The translations under genes and the position numbers were made by a program. The notes below the pieces were generated by a model. It saw nothing but the letters and a program-made list of their open reading frames with translations. It was not told the origin of the DNA and did no database searches. A stretch of DNA of 64,000 bases from Akebia trifoliata (lineage: Eukaryota > Streptophyta > Magnoliopsida > Ranunculales > Lardizabalaceae): the NCBI GenBank assembly GCA_017979445.1, contig CM030718.1:26903021-26967020 (forward strand), in the 5' to 3' direction. Below are positions 48,970 through 60,297 of this stretch, in pieces (position 1 is the first letter of the stretch; each line of letters starts with the position of its first letter).

Positions 48970-49935
48970 TAAAAAACTTTGAACAAATTTCTGACCATTC
49001 AATTATTACGATGATCGTGCCCCATAAAATTGACGATTAAGATCAAAGTATGAGCTGGTTTCATTTAATTTGGATTAATTTAAAAACAAATCTTCATATA
49101 TAAATTAAAAATGATTGTGTTCTACCATAAATAAATAAATTCTAAGCGTGTTACAGTGGTGTTTGATATATATTTTAAATGATGAGGAGAAAGACAGGGT
49201 GGCCTCCAAAATAAAAGAACACCAAGTAAGACTGAATCACATTTTTCTATCCCTCTAGAAGGTCTACTGGATGACCTGGGACCATCTATGTAAGTCTGTC
49301 GTCCAACCCAAAAGTCTCCTCTCCTCTTTCACTGTTTCTAGAAAAACTTACCAAGATGAAAAGAAACAAGAACCCTTGCCTATGGGCCTAAGGTTTATAT
49401 ATATAGTTAGTTATATAAGGAATTTGGTCAACGATATTTATTTTTTGGTTATTTGGATTTGGATAAGGATCCAATTTGTTTGATTATGGATCAACCATGT
49501 TATGCTCCAATAAACTCCGACCCAACCCTATACTTTAAAATGTGAAAGAATATTTAAATTAAATTATAAATTTTGTTTAAATATGTGAAGTTTATTTAGG
49601 TTTTTATCAATTTCGATTTGATCAGATCCAAACCCGATATGACAAGGATCCAATCCAATTCTTATCGAATCAATCTCTAACCAACCCCAATCCAATCCAA
49701 TTGTGATACATTGATAGTTGTACAAGTCATTATATTATACAATTATTATGGTGTATTAGTACCAGCAAAGAGTTCACAATTGGAGGATGAAAATTGCTAG
49801 GATGGTATTATGTTTAGCTTCAAATTTGTGCTCCATTTTGGTAAATTTCTCTAAAAGGTATAGTTGAAAAAGGAATCAATTTCTTCATCAAATAAGGGTT
49901 GGTACCATCTTTACTCCATATATTTGTATATTTTA
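48970..49935. other. Intergenic, no gene recognised
   Basis: Includes GGATTTGGATAAGGATCCAA (near 49452) and a matching inverted phrase near 49650, probably the same GATCC-rich repeat class as at 61532 and 62760. Confidence 0.4.
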
Positions 49936-49939
49936 AGAA

Positions 49940-50083
49940 GAATAATGATGAATGCACACAGTGTCGTGGCAAGGGCACAGAATCGTAGATTTTTTCATGT
50001 GTATCCCGAAAAAAATAATCTATGGTTCCATGCCCTTGTTGCATCAACCGTGTACTAAAAACCGTGTGCATTCATCACGACTC
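49940..50083. mobile_element. Fold-back MITE, type C-like arms
   Basis: Ends GAATAATGATGAATGCACAC and GTGTGCATTCATCACGACTC are inverted. Apex halves ATCGTAGATTTTTTCATGTG and CGAAAAAAATAATCTATGG. Flanks TTTTAAGAA and TTTTAAAAT match at 7 of 9. Confidence 0.82.
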
Positions 50084-50418
50084 TTTTAAAATCCAGTCTC
50101 TCACATGAGAAATGGAGAAGGGCAATAACCCAAAACTTGATGAAAATGGCTTCATGGATATATTAACTATCATGGGTTTAGATGATTAGCTTCTTAAAAA
50201 ACTCTTATGTCCCTTTTTTACTCTCTATTTCCCTTTCTTGATTTATATATGGATCGGGGGACAACTATTTGTTACAATGTTTTTATAATAACACTGCCTC
50301 GATGCCATTCCTTTTTTCACAATATATGCTTTTTATAACATCACTAGATGCTGTTGAATCTTATAGAATCGATAACATTCAATAACAAATAGTTGTCCCC
50401 CGATCCTAATCCACAAAT

Positions 50419-50464
<46 letters not shown>

Positions 50465-50468
50465 GGAC

Positions 50469-50640
50469 GAGTCGTGTTGGAGTAACCTCAAGATTGTACC
50501 TCATATCACACATCCTGACCTGAAAGTGTGTAAGAACCATAGATGCTTTTTGACGCGTAGCTCAAAGAAAAGCATTTATAATTCCTACACACTTTCAGAT
50601 GTGAAATACAACCTTGAGGTCACTTTAGCATTATTCTTAT
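50469..50640. mobile_element. Fold-back MITE, type A arms, next to a GT/GA microsatellite
   Basis: Starts GAGTCGTGTTGGAGTAACCT directly after (GT)n(GA)n at 50418-50466; right arm ACCTTGAGGTCACTTTAGCA and end TTATTC. Apex CATAGATGCTTTTTGACGCG / CTCAAAGAAAAGCATTTA. Confidence 0.8.
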
Positions 50641-51365
50641 AAGATACAATAACTCCCTAATCCTATTATCCCTACGTCCATATACTTGCATGGAGAGCCC
50701 AAACCTCCAACTATGCAGTGAATTTCCTTGGCCTTGAAGAAAATCCTCACGAAATTTCAATCGATTTTGACATACTTTATTAGAACTTGATTTGAGTTTA
50801 TAAACTATTTATTTACATTATTAATTTAAGGTTGTTTTAAAATATAGTTAGTAATGTTTCACTATATTAATCTTTTTGTGATGACGGTGGTCGTGGTGAG
50901 AATCAATTAATGTACGGTTGCATCATTGAAATTATTTGTACTTGAACTGGTGAGGTCCATTTCGTAAACATTTTCGATGATAGAACCTTACATTTATCCA
51001 AATGATTAATGATTTAAATTCTAATATTATTAACAATATTAAAAAAATTCCTTAAAATTAATGATTTTCTTCAAATTCAAGTCAAATTTTAATGAAGTAA
51101 AAAAGTTTGTTAAAAGATCATACAATATTTATGCATTATTACTGTATAAATTAAGGGAATAGATAAAAAAAATTTAACCCATTTTGATTGGACAACAATG
51201 TCGTCTCAAGATTAGAATGATTGATAAAGACACATTGATTCAGAGAATCGAACCTAATTGTTAGTCAACATCGCAATTGCATGGATATCTATGGGAACGG
51301 AACCCTTTGTCCCACGTCTCAAATCAAAGAAACGATGGAAAGAGTCCCATTAAGAAAACTAAGGG
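50641..51365. other. Intergenic, no gene recognised
   Basis: AT-rich with no motif-bearing frame and no clear terminal repeats. Confidence 0.5.
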
Positions 51366-51366
51366 C

Positions 51367-52492
51367 ATGTTTGGATACCAGGAGCAGAACTACTCTTCCA
51401 AAGAATAGGAGCTGAAATACTCTATGGAGGAGCTGGAAAAGTAATTCTGTGCAGGAAGGGCGTTTGGCAATCAACTCTGTGAAGTACTGGCAGAAGTACT
51501 TTTGTGCTGGAAGTCTGTTTGGGAACCATACTGACTTCTCATGACTTCTAGAAAAAAGACCAGAATACCCTTATATTATACCAGTTACTGTTTTTTATCT
51601 TTTAATGTCATAATATGCCTTCAAACTATACTGTTTTTTATATTTTAACTATAAATATTAATATAATATAATATAATATAATATTTTAAATATTAAATAT
51701 TAATATAATATGTTTAAATCCATTATACTCAAAATTTTTAAAAAAAATTGACAGACTGTTTTTGACATAATATGACATAATATTAAAAAAAAAATTGACA
51801 GACTATCTTTTAGTGTCATAATATGCCTTCAAACTATATTGTTTTTGATATTTTAACTATAAATATTAATATAATATAATGTAATAAATATTAATATAAT
51901 GTATTTACATCCATTATACTCAAAATTAAAAAAAAAAATTAACAGACTGTCTTTTAGTGTCATAATATGCCTTCAAACTATATTGTTTTTGATATTTTAA
52001 CTATAAATTAATATAATATAATATAATAAATATTAATATAATATAATATAATATTTTAAATATTAAATATTAATATAATGTGTTTAACTATAAATATAAT
52101 ATAATATAATATAATATAATATAATATAATATAATATTTTAAATATTAAATATTATATAATGTGTTTAAATCCATTATACTCAAAATTTAAATTTTTTTT
52201 TTAATATTAATAAATGTTTCTTTCATTTGATTAAGGGCAAATGAATTAGGAATATTTTCATAGAAAATTAATAAAGTTAAGGGTATTTTGGTAAAACGAA
52301 CCGTTAGATTTTGACTCCCCGCAAGATGAGTTTTGAGAAATAGGTTTTCTCGACTTCTTCACAAAGAGTAATTTCTTGCTCTTGCGCGGAGTAACTCTTC
52401 GAAGGAGTTGTTCATCCAAACGCATCCAAACGACTTCTAACTCCCCGCAAAAGTCAGAAGTAGCCAAGGAATCCTATCCAAACGCCTACTAA
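51367..52492. mobile_element. Non-autonomous TIR element containing an AT-rich minisatellite
   Basis: Left end AGGGCATGTTTGGATACC and right end GGAATCCTATCCAAACGCCT form short inverted ends; ACTAA flanks both. Sub-terminal parts carry related inverted phrases (GAAGTACTGGCAGAAGTACT; CTTCTAACTCCCCGC). The interior (51598-52190) is a minisatellite. No transposase is encoded. Confidence 0.6.
51598..52190. repeat. AT-rich minisatellite, about three long units
   Basis: Units start TCTTTTAATGTCATAATATG at 51598 and the TCTTTTAGTG form at 51806 and 51950. Each continues into CCTTCAAACTATA, a (TAATA)n tract, then CCATTATACTCAAAATT. Unit lengths differ mainly through the (ATAAT)n tracts. Confidence 0.8.
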
Positions 52493-52604
52493 CTTGCCAA
52501 GAATGAGACTAATCAAATGGGAACGGTAAAAGACATGGGGAGAAAAATGAAACTTCCTAAAGAGAGACACACTACAAATACATGGATCAAGAGATTTTTT
52601 TATT

Positions 52605-53920
52605 GGGAAAATTATTTAAAGAATAAATAATGATTTTCTAACTCGCCCTTCGATAAACTCGTGACGTGGCATGTGGAAGAATCTTAGATTTTTTTTCCTT
52701 AGGATGTGCAGTTGTGTATCATGAAGAAATAATCTAAGGTTCTTGCACTTGCCACGTCAGGAGAGTTAGGGGGGAGTTAGAAAATCATGACTCTTACTTA
52801 ATGGACCTAGACGGAGGGATTTATTTTTAAATAGTCCTTGAGTTTTGCGTGATTGTTTGATAGGATATTTAGTAAATTTTTTTATTTCTTAATGGTTCTT
52901 CATTATTGGTGAACTGACCACTTTTTTATTTATTGTCGAACTTACCACTATTTATTGTCGAGTTCAACACTTTCTATTTACTATTGAACTCGATGCTTTT
53001 TATTTACTGTCGAGTTCACCATTTTTTAAATAAAAAGTAGTGAACTTGACAGTGGTAAAACCCACCCATTTTCAATTTTTGAGTTTTTTCAACTAAAATA
53101 CATAGAAAGATCGACTAAAACTTTGATAATGACTTGTTTAGATGATTTCATCTCAAAGGAACCATTCTTGATCGATTTTCATCCAAAAACAAAGAAAAAA
53201 AAAAGTGAAAAAATCTTAATTTTTCACATACATCTTCAAAATGTTTGAAAAAAATCCTTGAAAATATTTTCTTCTTCCTTCTTAAATCCATTATGACATA
53301 ATGGAATATTCGAAATTCGATTGAGATGTTAAAAATCCAATTTTTTAGAATGAAAATGACAAGTTTGAATGATTAGGGCATTCAATCGTGGGAAATGAAG
53401 TCATTCACGTTTTTCGTCAAATTTTCCATGTATTTTAGTAAAAAAAAACTTAAAAAAACAAAAATGAGCAGGTTTTACTAATGTTGAGCTCACCACTTTT
53501 TATTGTCGAATTCAAAAATTTTATTGTAGAGTTCGACAATAAATAAAAAGTGGTGAGCTCGACATTGTATAAAAAATTTTGTATCACAACTTCGTTCTTC
53601 ATTTTTTGTTATAAATAGTTAAAATAAATCAAAAAATACATCTAAATGTTATAAATTAGAAGTTCGTCATTTCTATTCATCATTCATGATTATTTTTTTA
53701 AGCGTAAAAAATAATTGGAATCGTTGTTGGAAAACCTAAGTATGTGAAGAAGATGAAAAAATGGTAGTTTGGTCATTTCAAAAACATTATAACCTAAGAT
53801 GAGGTTGAGGGACCATTAAGAAATAAAATTTTTACTAAATGGACTATCAAGCAATCGCACAAAACTCATGGACTAATTAGAAAGAAATTCCTCTGTAAGG
53901 GTCCTTTTAGTAATGTTCCC
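52605..53920. mobile_element. Long-TIR non-autonomous element, family G (interrupted by a fold-back MITE)
   Basis: The ends GGGAAAATTATTTAAAGA and AGTAATGTTCCC extend into inverted repeats of about 100 bp (GATAGGATATTTAGTAAATT on the left against CTAAATGGACTATCAAGC on the right). Inside, the motif GTCGAGTTCACCA / TGGTGAGCTCGAC recurs in both orientations (near 52920-53060 and 53490-53570). It encodes no transposase. The left TIR is split by the fold-back element 52621-52793. A truncated relative is at 33296-33908. Confidence 0.8.
52621..52793. mobile_element. Fold-back MITE, type C arms, nested in the family G element
   Basis: Ends GAATAAATAATGATTTTCTA and TAGAAAATCATGACTC; arms ACGTGGCATGTGGAAG and CTTGCACTTGCCACGTC. 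The apex has ATCTTAGATTTTTTTTCCTT / GAAATAATCTAAGG. Flanks TTATTTAAA and TTACTTAAT match at 7 of 9. Comparison with 33296 shows that the interrupted host sequence is continuous there. Confidence 0.85.
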
Positions 53921-53980
53921 TTTTTTTTTTTCATTATTGTATGATTTGTGCCTCTAACTTGAGCATCAAAGAGTTATACC

Positions 53981-54629
53981 TAGGAGTGTCAATGGGTCGG
54001 TTCTTGTTCGGTTACTTGGACACTTAGAACTATACCCACTGTATTTTTGTTGATTCTGGTTCTTATCAGTTTCATTTCCAAGATAAACGGAACTAAAGTT
54101 GGAACCGCCAAAAAACACCGGTACTCATAGGTTTCGATTTTCAAGAATCAAATAAGAAAAAATGTATTTAAAATCATTATAAACTTTTTTACTTTTAAAA
54201 AATTAACATATTATCTACAAAATTATTAACTTAGTTATATTTGTTATACTAAATACTAAACATATAAGTTAATGATTTTTTTTCAAAAATAAATTTTAAT
54301 CTTCTTTAAAAACAATAATTTTTTTTAGAAGAGATAGCTCGTTTTAAGCTGCAATTGATAGTTTATACGAAAAATTGAATACTATTATATAACATGTATT
54401 GATTTTGAAATAAAATAACACCTCAAAAAATCTATAATATAGAAATAAATGGGTAAATAAATTGGTTCTAGGTACCTATTGGATAGAACCTAACTTTGTC
54501 GATTCCTATCGGTTCGGTTCCATTTTAGACTCGACTCTAATTGGTTCCAATAAAAAGGGAATCGGAACTGAGGTTTTCGATTCGATTCCGATTTCGATTC
54601 AGTTAAATGGGTATGCATTGACACCCCTA
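53981..54629. mobile_element. hAT-like MITE (649 bp)
   Basis: Terminal TAGGAGTGTCAATGGGT against the reverse complement of CATTGACACCCCTA. TAGGGGTGTCAA-type ends are typical of plant hAT non-autonomous elements (family knowledge). The 8-bp flanks agree only partly (GTTATACC, GATGTATC). Confidence 0.65.
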
Positions 54630-54762
54630 GATGTATCTCAATGGTATAAAGTTCGAGATATAAGAAGAAGACCTTGATAAGAATTGCTCATATGTAGCAT
54701 AAATCTTGTCTCGTACATGTTTTTGAAATCCTCCTAAATAGATAATAAAAATAATATATATA

Positions 54763-54892
54763 GGAAAGCGTTAGGTAGACAAAGTTTTTTGTGAGGATAA
54801 TCTCTATGGTGAGGAGATTATCCTCAACAAAAAATCAGCTTAGTTCAAAACTTCTAACCTCATGAAAAGCGGTCTACCAACTAACGTTAAAA
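54763..54892. mobile_element. Fold-back MITE, family D, short copy
   Basis: Outer AAGCGTTAGGTAGAC and GTCTACCAACTAACGTT pair; the inner apex is GTGAGGATAATCTCTATGGT / GAGATTATCCTCAACAAAAA. Adjoins a TA-rich tract on the left. Confidence 0.7.
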
Positions 54893-55053
54893 ATAGACAG
54901 TCCATGATTCTTCAACTTGTAAACTAGGGTTAGATGAAATCATGAGAATCAAATCAAAGCAAAGTCATGAAGAAATGATTAGAGTTCTCTAAGCGTTGAC
55001 GAGCATAGTCCTCCTTAGGATGATGATGTCGTATATGGTTGTTGGGTGTTTAT

Positions 55054-55605
55054 TAGGACTGTAAGTTGGGTTTGTTAGAGGGTTAAGTCAGGCTCAACTC
55101 AAGTAGTAAAACCCTCAACCCGAGCTCAACTCATCCCAACCATCGGGCCTAAGCTTACTAATCCAAACTTGATCTTCTAAAATCGAATTGAGTTCGGGTT
55201 AATCCGAATTATGTAATTTTGTACGATTTGATCGGGTTGGGTGAGTTGAATAACCCTAATTTCATTTTGATTAGCGAATAAATTTTATATTAAAAAAAAT
55301 ACAATATCAAAAATTAAATTATTAATAAATAAAATTCATACACTCTTCTAATCCATTATTGAGAGAATATTTAAACAAACCATACTAAACCAAAGTTGAC
55401 ATTAATATTAACTAATTATCCAAAAATCATAATAATATAAAAATATTTATATATTAGTATATAACATCGGGTTTAGATTGAATTGGGTTGCTCTTACCCT
55501 CAACTCAAGCTCAATCTAAATTAAAATCGGGATGAGATATTCTAACCCAGACTCAACTCATCAATCAAGTTGCTTTGAGGCCAGCCCACCTTAGTTGCAG
55601 CCCTA
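55054..55605. mobile_element. hAT-like MITE (552 bp) with 8-bp TSD
   Basis: Begins TAGGACTGTAAGTTGGG and ends TTAGTTGCAGCCCTA (inverted, imperfect). Flanks GTGTTTAT (55046-55053) and GTGTTCAT (55606-55613) match at 7 of 8 bases, the duplication size of hAT elements. The interior repeats CTCAACCCGAGCTCAACTC-like phrases. Confidence 0.78.
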
Positions 55606-56790
55606 GTGTTCATACTTCATACCAAGACTTTCTTCACTATGTGGGTCCTTAGGATGACAGGAGGACTCTAACATGGCACAAACATGAAACGTGAAACATG
55701 AAATAGTGTCGATGATCCATCCCCATCTACCACATAATTGCTTGAAATTGGTCGAGCCATCGAAATTCGAATATTTGTTAAGTTTTAGGCATTGACTTTG
55801 ACCTAGTCAACATACCTTTAAGCATTTTTTTAATAAGAGATTTTTTTTTTCTTTTGTCTTATTAAGCCTAACAACTTTCATTTTTTAGAATTTTATCCAT
55901 TCGATTTGACTCAATTTAGCGAGTCGGCTCGGAAAGTTTTCAAATCAGATTAGAAAATATTCTAAGTCACAAAACAAATTGAACTTAAATTGGATTCGAT
56001 TGACTATCTAAGCACAAAGTCACAAAATCCAACAGTTGAAACTTGTTATCATCGAGATAAGTATTATCAAGATGTGTATAATTGGGATACACAAAGTCCC
56101 AACCATTTGGTTGTTTTATTATTTATAGGTTGAGAGTTTGATCCCAATGAATTATATTTTATAATAAGATAATTTATTTTATATTTTTTTGATAAATTAT
56201 TGGTTATTTGTTTTTATTATATAGTGGTGGTTGAGGTCTATTGGAACCTATTTAAGACCGGTAACGCTAGATTATTTTTTGATAGAATGACTTGTAAACT
56301 AGTACGAAGCGAATCAACACGCAATACGATTCCAACTATGTTCGTTGAATACAAAGAATTGATACAAACCAATTTGTGAATCCAATCATTCTGATTCTTT
56401 TAATTTTTTTATTGAGTCCACGAAACAAAGAGTGAAGATACAATATTTTTTTATATGAGAAATTTATTTAATTATGCATATAAATATTTAATTATCAATC
56501 GAGTTCTAATGAATCATAAGAAAACATGTGATCCCGACAGTGGGATTTTGTGTTTACACAATCAAGATTATGTATTGTTTAGGGCACACGTTAAAGTGCA
56601 ATAAATACACATTGAGAATAAGCATCTGAGAGTATTTTGGTAAAAAATAATTTTCAGTACAAAATCCAATTTCCAAAGTTTATTTATTGCACTTTAACGA
56701 GTGCCATTAGGACACATATGAACAAGACCCATTTGTATAAAGAAATAATTTAGAATTTATTATTATTATTATTATTATTTGTATTTACCT
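55606..56790. other. Intergenic, no gene recognised
   Basis: AT-rich; contains an ATT microsatellite at about 56758-56780. Inverted phrases around 56570-56700 (GCACTTTAACG and its partner) suggest another old palindromic repeat. Confidence 0.45.
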
Positions 56791-56791
56791 T

Positions 56792-56887
56792 GATAATCTG
56801 ACGCTCTTTTTTCAGACGGCCCCCATATGTCCCCCGACCTATCTATTACAGAATCATAAATCTTTTTCTTGTGTATCTCGAAGAAAG
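56792..56887. mobile_element. Half of a fold-back MITE (type B arm)
   Basis: GATAATCTGACGCTC, a CCCCCATATGTCCCCCG block and AGAATCATAAATCTTTTTCT then TGTGTATCTCGAAG represent the left arm and apex only. The right arm is missing. Confidence 0.65.
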
Positions 56888-57744
56888 TCAACCAATGCAT
56901 CAAGTAACATAGCTATTGAGTGGGTTATAATTCCCCATTCATATTAGTTAATTAACTGAGTCAACTCTTATACCATAAGTTTAACTCGTTGAACATCCGA
57001 GTCGAGTTGCCAAACTTTAACAAAAGAAAGACGGAAAAAAATTCGTTAAAACCTGTCCCCCTCATTCACATTCGCATTCACATTCACATTTACGAATCTA
57101 ACAGAGTTTTGGAGTTTTGTAACTGTCTCTGTTAAGTGCTGAAATCTCTGTCTCTTGACACGGATTGATACATGACAGCCTTATCCATTAAGTAAGAAAG
57201 ATAATCGTTCCAAGACGAGTCAACTCAGACGAGTTATTCTAGAAATCTGAGAACCAACAAGTTTGACTTCAATGGCTTCTTTTTTTCTTTGTTTTGTTCA
57301 CATGGGCGGTATGATTGGCGGCATTTAAATGTGAACCCTTTTTTATTGATTATTAAAACCTAAAAAAGATTTTAAAAAATTAAAAAAATTAAAAAAACAA
57401 AAAACAAAACTACCGCCAATACAGGGAAGGTAAAAAGTCAAAAAGGAATAAGACCGTTTGGCTAATAGGACAAGTCGGCCAGAATAAAATAATTCTTATT
57501 TCCCTGGTCGTAATAGAATTAGATTATTTTTATTATATATATAATGGAGAGAAATGAGAATACTTAATTATGTGATAATTTTGAAGTCTATTATATTTGT
57601 GGGGTTCCATTTTTGGAAGTCTTCTACGCCAAATTTGACCTAAATAAGGCAATTATTCTGATTATGATGATGATTCTTAGCATATTCTTGATCTAGAAGA
57701 ATATGACCGATGAACGCATAAAAATGATGGTGTACGAATCCCAA
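56888..57744. other. Intergenic, no gene recognised
   Basis: Contains a short CATTCACATTCGCATTCAC-like tandem hexamer tract near 57063-57090. No coding evidence. Confidence 0.45.
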
Positions 57745-57908
57745 GGAATTGACTTAATGATAATTTTGAATCCAATAAGTGATCAGAGTTCGTAGGTTAT
57801 GTGTTTGATACCTAGTATGAGCAGTGGCTCCTTAAGACCACCCACGAGTACGTACCCTTGGATCAGGCCCTTGGCTCCTTAAGTTCAGATACTCTTGTTA
57901 ATTAAAAA
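57745..57908 (+). mobile_element. tRNA-derived SINE
   Basis: A-box-like TTGACTTAATGATAATTTTG and B-box-like ATGTGTTTGATACC, then GACCACCCACGAG, ending in TTAATTAAAAAA. Same family as 46390-46665 and 63140-63360. Confidence 0.62.
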
Positions 57909-58149
57909 ATTGATGGTGTAAGCAAAGTTTTGGATCAAGTTGTTGGATTAGTCACAAACCAAGTCATAATGACTTGGTTAAATGATATTTATAATAAAGA
58001 GGAATATTAATATTTTTCCCTACTTTCACATTTGACTCGTTATTTTTTAAATTCTTTCGTAGATAGTAAAATGTTAGTAGAAAAAAAAAATACAATTATT
58101 TAATATAATAAAATCTATATTAATATATTATATTATGTTCTCTTGACCG

Positions 58150-58357
58150 TTAAGATTATTCTTGATAGTTTTTTATGGTTAAATTGCCAAGTCCATGTTT
58201 CAGGAATCAGAGGTCTTGAGTTTGAATATCCCCCTCAAAGGCCATTTTCAAGGATTTATCTTAGAAATTACACGATATGTGTGGAGCCAAGAGGGGATTG
58301 CATGTACTCAAGGAATATTCAAGTGCTTTAGGAGGTCTAAACACCTTGGTTAAAAAA
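58150..58357 (+). mobile_element. tRNA-derived SINE
   Basis: B-box-like GAGTTTGAATATCC with a downstream GCATGTACTCAAGGAAT and AAGTGCTTTAGGAGGTC, matching the order in the SINE at 13117-13357. Ends in TTAAAAAACAAAAG. The open frame 58143-58331 is this SINE, not a gene. Confidence 0.6.
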
Positions 58358-58362
58358 CAAAA

Positions 58363-58562
58363 GAGGCATGATTTTCTGACTCCTCATTTGACGTACTCCC
58401 CCACTACTCTCCTGACGTGGCATGTGCATATATAATCATAGATTTTTTCTCGGGGTACACAATTGCACATTCCATAAATATATGCATGTGTATCTCGAGG
58501 AAAAATCTATGATTCTATGCACATACCATGTCAGGAGAGTAGAAGGAGAGTCAATTGTACTC
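58363..58562. mobile_element. Fold-back MITE, type C arms
   Basis: Starts GAGGCATGATTTTCTGACTC; arms CTCTCCTGACGTGGCATGTG and CACATACCATGTCAGGAGAG; apex AATCATAGATTTTTTCTCGG / CTCGAGGAAAAATCTATGAT. It abuts the tail of the preceding SINE. The right terminus is altered. Confidence 0.82.
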
Positions 58563-59341
58563 TTTGGGTTTCCTCTTTGTAGCATCAATTAAGAACATAA
58601 AAAAAAGTTTCGAAACAAAGAATTTTGTATTTCGTTATACCCATAAAATCTTCATCCATCATTTCAAAACCTGGAATTTGAAAATCCTAATTTTTTTTTA
58701 TGTAAAATTTGTGGAATTGTTTTAATAGATTGAACTTTAGGATCTGAAGAACAATGAACCAAACACTAACACGTGATTGTCGCATGCAAAGGAGTTCTCA
58801 TGAAATCTATAAAGAGCCATTATTGCAATTCTCAACATAACTTATATAAGTAAGACAAAACATGCAATTTGAAAATATTATGCAAACATGAATGATTAAA
58901 GTAAAGGAACACATGTCGGAGTGCAATTGCACACTCAAAAGAGTTGGGGATTAATAATTGAAAGTCATTATCAAACCGAATACAAGAAGATTAAAGTTGA
59001 AAAAAAGCTTAACACCCACTTACTACAATCCATAATATTAGAGTTGGTCTATTTGCACACACCGAAATGACTCATTTCACCCACTTACTTATGATACTTA
59101 ACCTTAAAGTTAAAATATTTCTTTCAACGAACTTAATAAATCTATTTTAATTTCCATTGTTTACTACACACATCTAAAAGTACCAGATCATTTATTCATC
59201 TCTTCTTCTTTTTATCTTGAAAGGTTTTAAGTATTAATCTTACTTGTTTTGCTTATCCTAATATTTTCAATCAAGTCGAAGTCGTTCACATGAGAAAGTT
59301 TTATTAGGTAGGTACCTACACAAGAAAAATATGATATTGAC
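58563..59341. other. Intergenic, no gene recognised
   Basis: AT-rich without coding frames or identifiable repeats. Confidence 0.5.
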
Positions 59342-59756
59342 TAGGGTTATCAATGAATCTGCTCAGGCCTGAAATCTAATCCATTTTAATACGACAACTC
59401 TGAGTCTAAATCAATGTTTTGGATTACTATAAGGATTCGATCTGATATCTTATTAGATCGGATACAAATCAACCATGTCCCAATTCAATAATATGTTAGA
59501 AAGTATATAACATATATTAAATATTTATTGAGATATATAAAGTTTATTTAGATTTTATATATAAAATTGGTGTGGTATGAACCGGACCCAATCCGATTGT
59601 TAATTTGGATCTGGATCTTAATTTTGAGATACAATAAAAACCAGATTCGATAAAGGTCCGATATGATACTTATCTAATTAGTCACGGATCTGATCCGATT
59701 GGATGGATGCCAAATCGACCTAGATCTAATTCGAACCTAATCCAATGATAACCCTA
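59342..59756. mobile_element. hAT-like MITE (415 bp) with 8-bp TSD
   Basis: Ends TAGGGTTATCAATGAATC and CCAATGATAACCCTA are inverted. Flanks ATATTGAC (59334-59341) and ATATTGAT (59757-59764) match at 7 of 8. The interior has many GGATCTGATCCGATT-like phrases. Confidence 0.82.
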
Positions 59757-60121
59757 ATATTGATTAAGAATTTTCATCGGAGATTCACTAATTGGATAAT
59801 AATGAATCTATCACGAAAGAGATTCTGATCATTATGGGAAGGATGCATAGTACAAGGAAATTGTCAAATTAATATAGGGGTGAGAGAAATCTCTATAAAT
59901 AGAAATCGAATGGTAAGTATGAGGGAGCTTTTTTTTTTTCTTTGATGAGATTCTTCTATTTCTTTAGTTAATCTTGGCATAAAAGGTTCTTTAGCAAGTA
60001 CCATACCAATTTCCTAGGCAAGAGAAATGAAGCAAACAATTGAAAATGATAGAGATCTAGTTATCCACGAATGATCAAAGGAAAGAAATCACTCTTACAT
60101 GTATTATTATGATAAATATAT

Positions 60122-60297
60122 GAATAATACTGAAGTGACCTCAAGATTGTACCTCATAACCCACATTCTGACGTGAAAGTGTGTAAGAACCATAGATGTT
60201 TTTTTTATTCATATGAAATATATATATAATTCCTACACACTTTCACATCAGGATGTGTGATATGAGGTACAATCATGAGGTCACTCTAGTACGATTC
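60122..60297. mobile_element. Fold-back MITE, type A arms, perfect 9-bp TSD
   Basis: Left arm GAAGTGACCTCAAGATTGTA, right arm TACAATCATGAGGTCACTCT and end GTACGATTC. Apex ACCATAGATGTTTTTTTTAT. The target duplication TAAATATAT is perfect (60113-60121 and 60298-60306). Confidence 0.9.

Noticed and set aside
58143..58331. 62-residue plus-strand frame
   Set aside because: Coincides with a SINE body including its B box.
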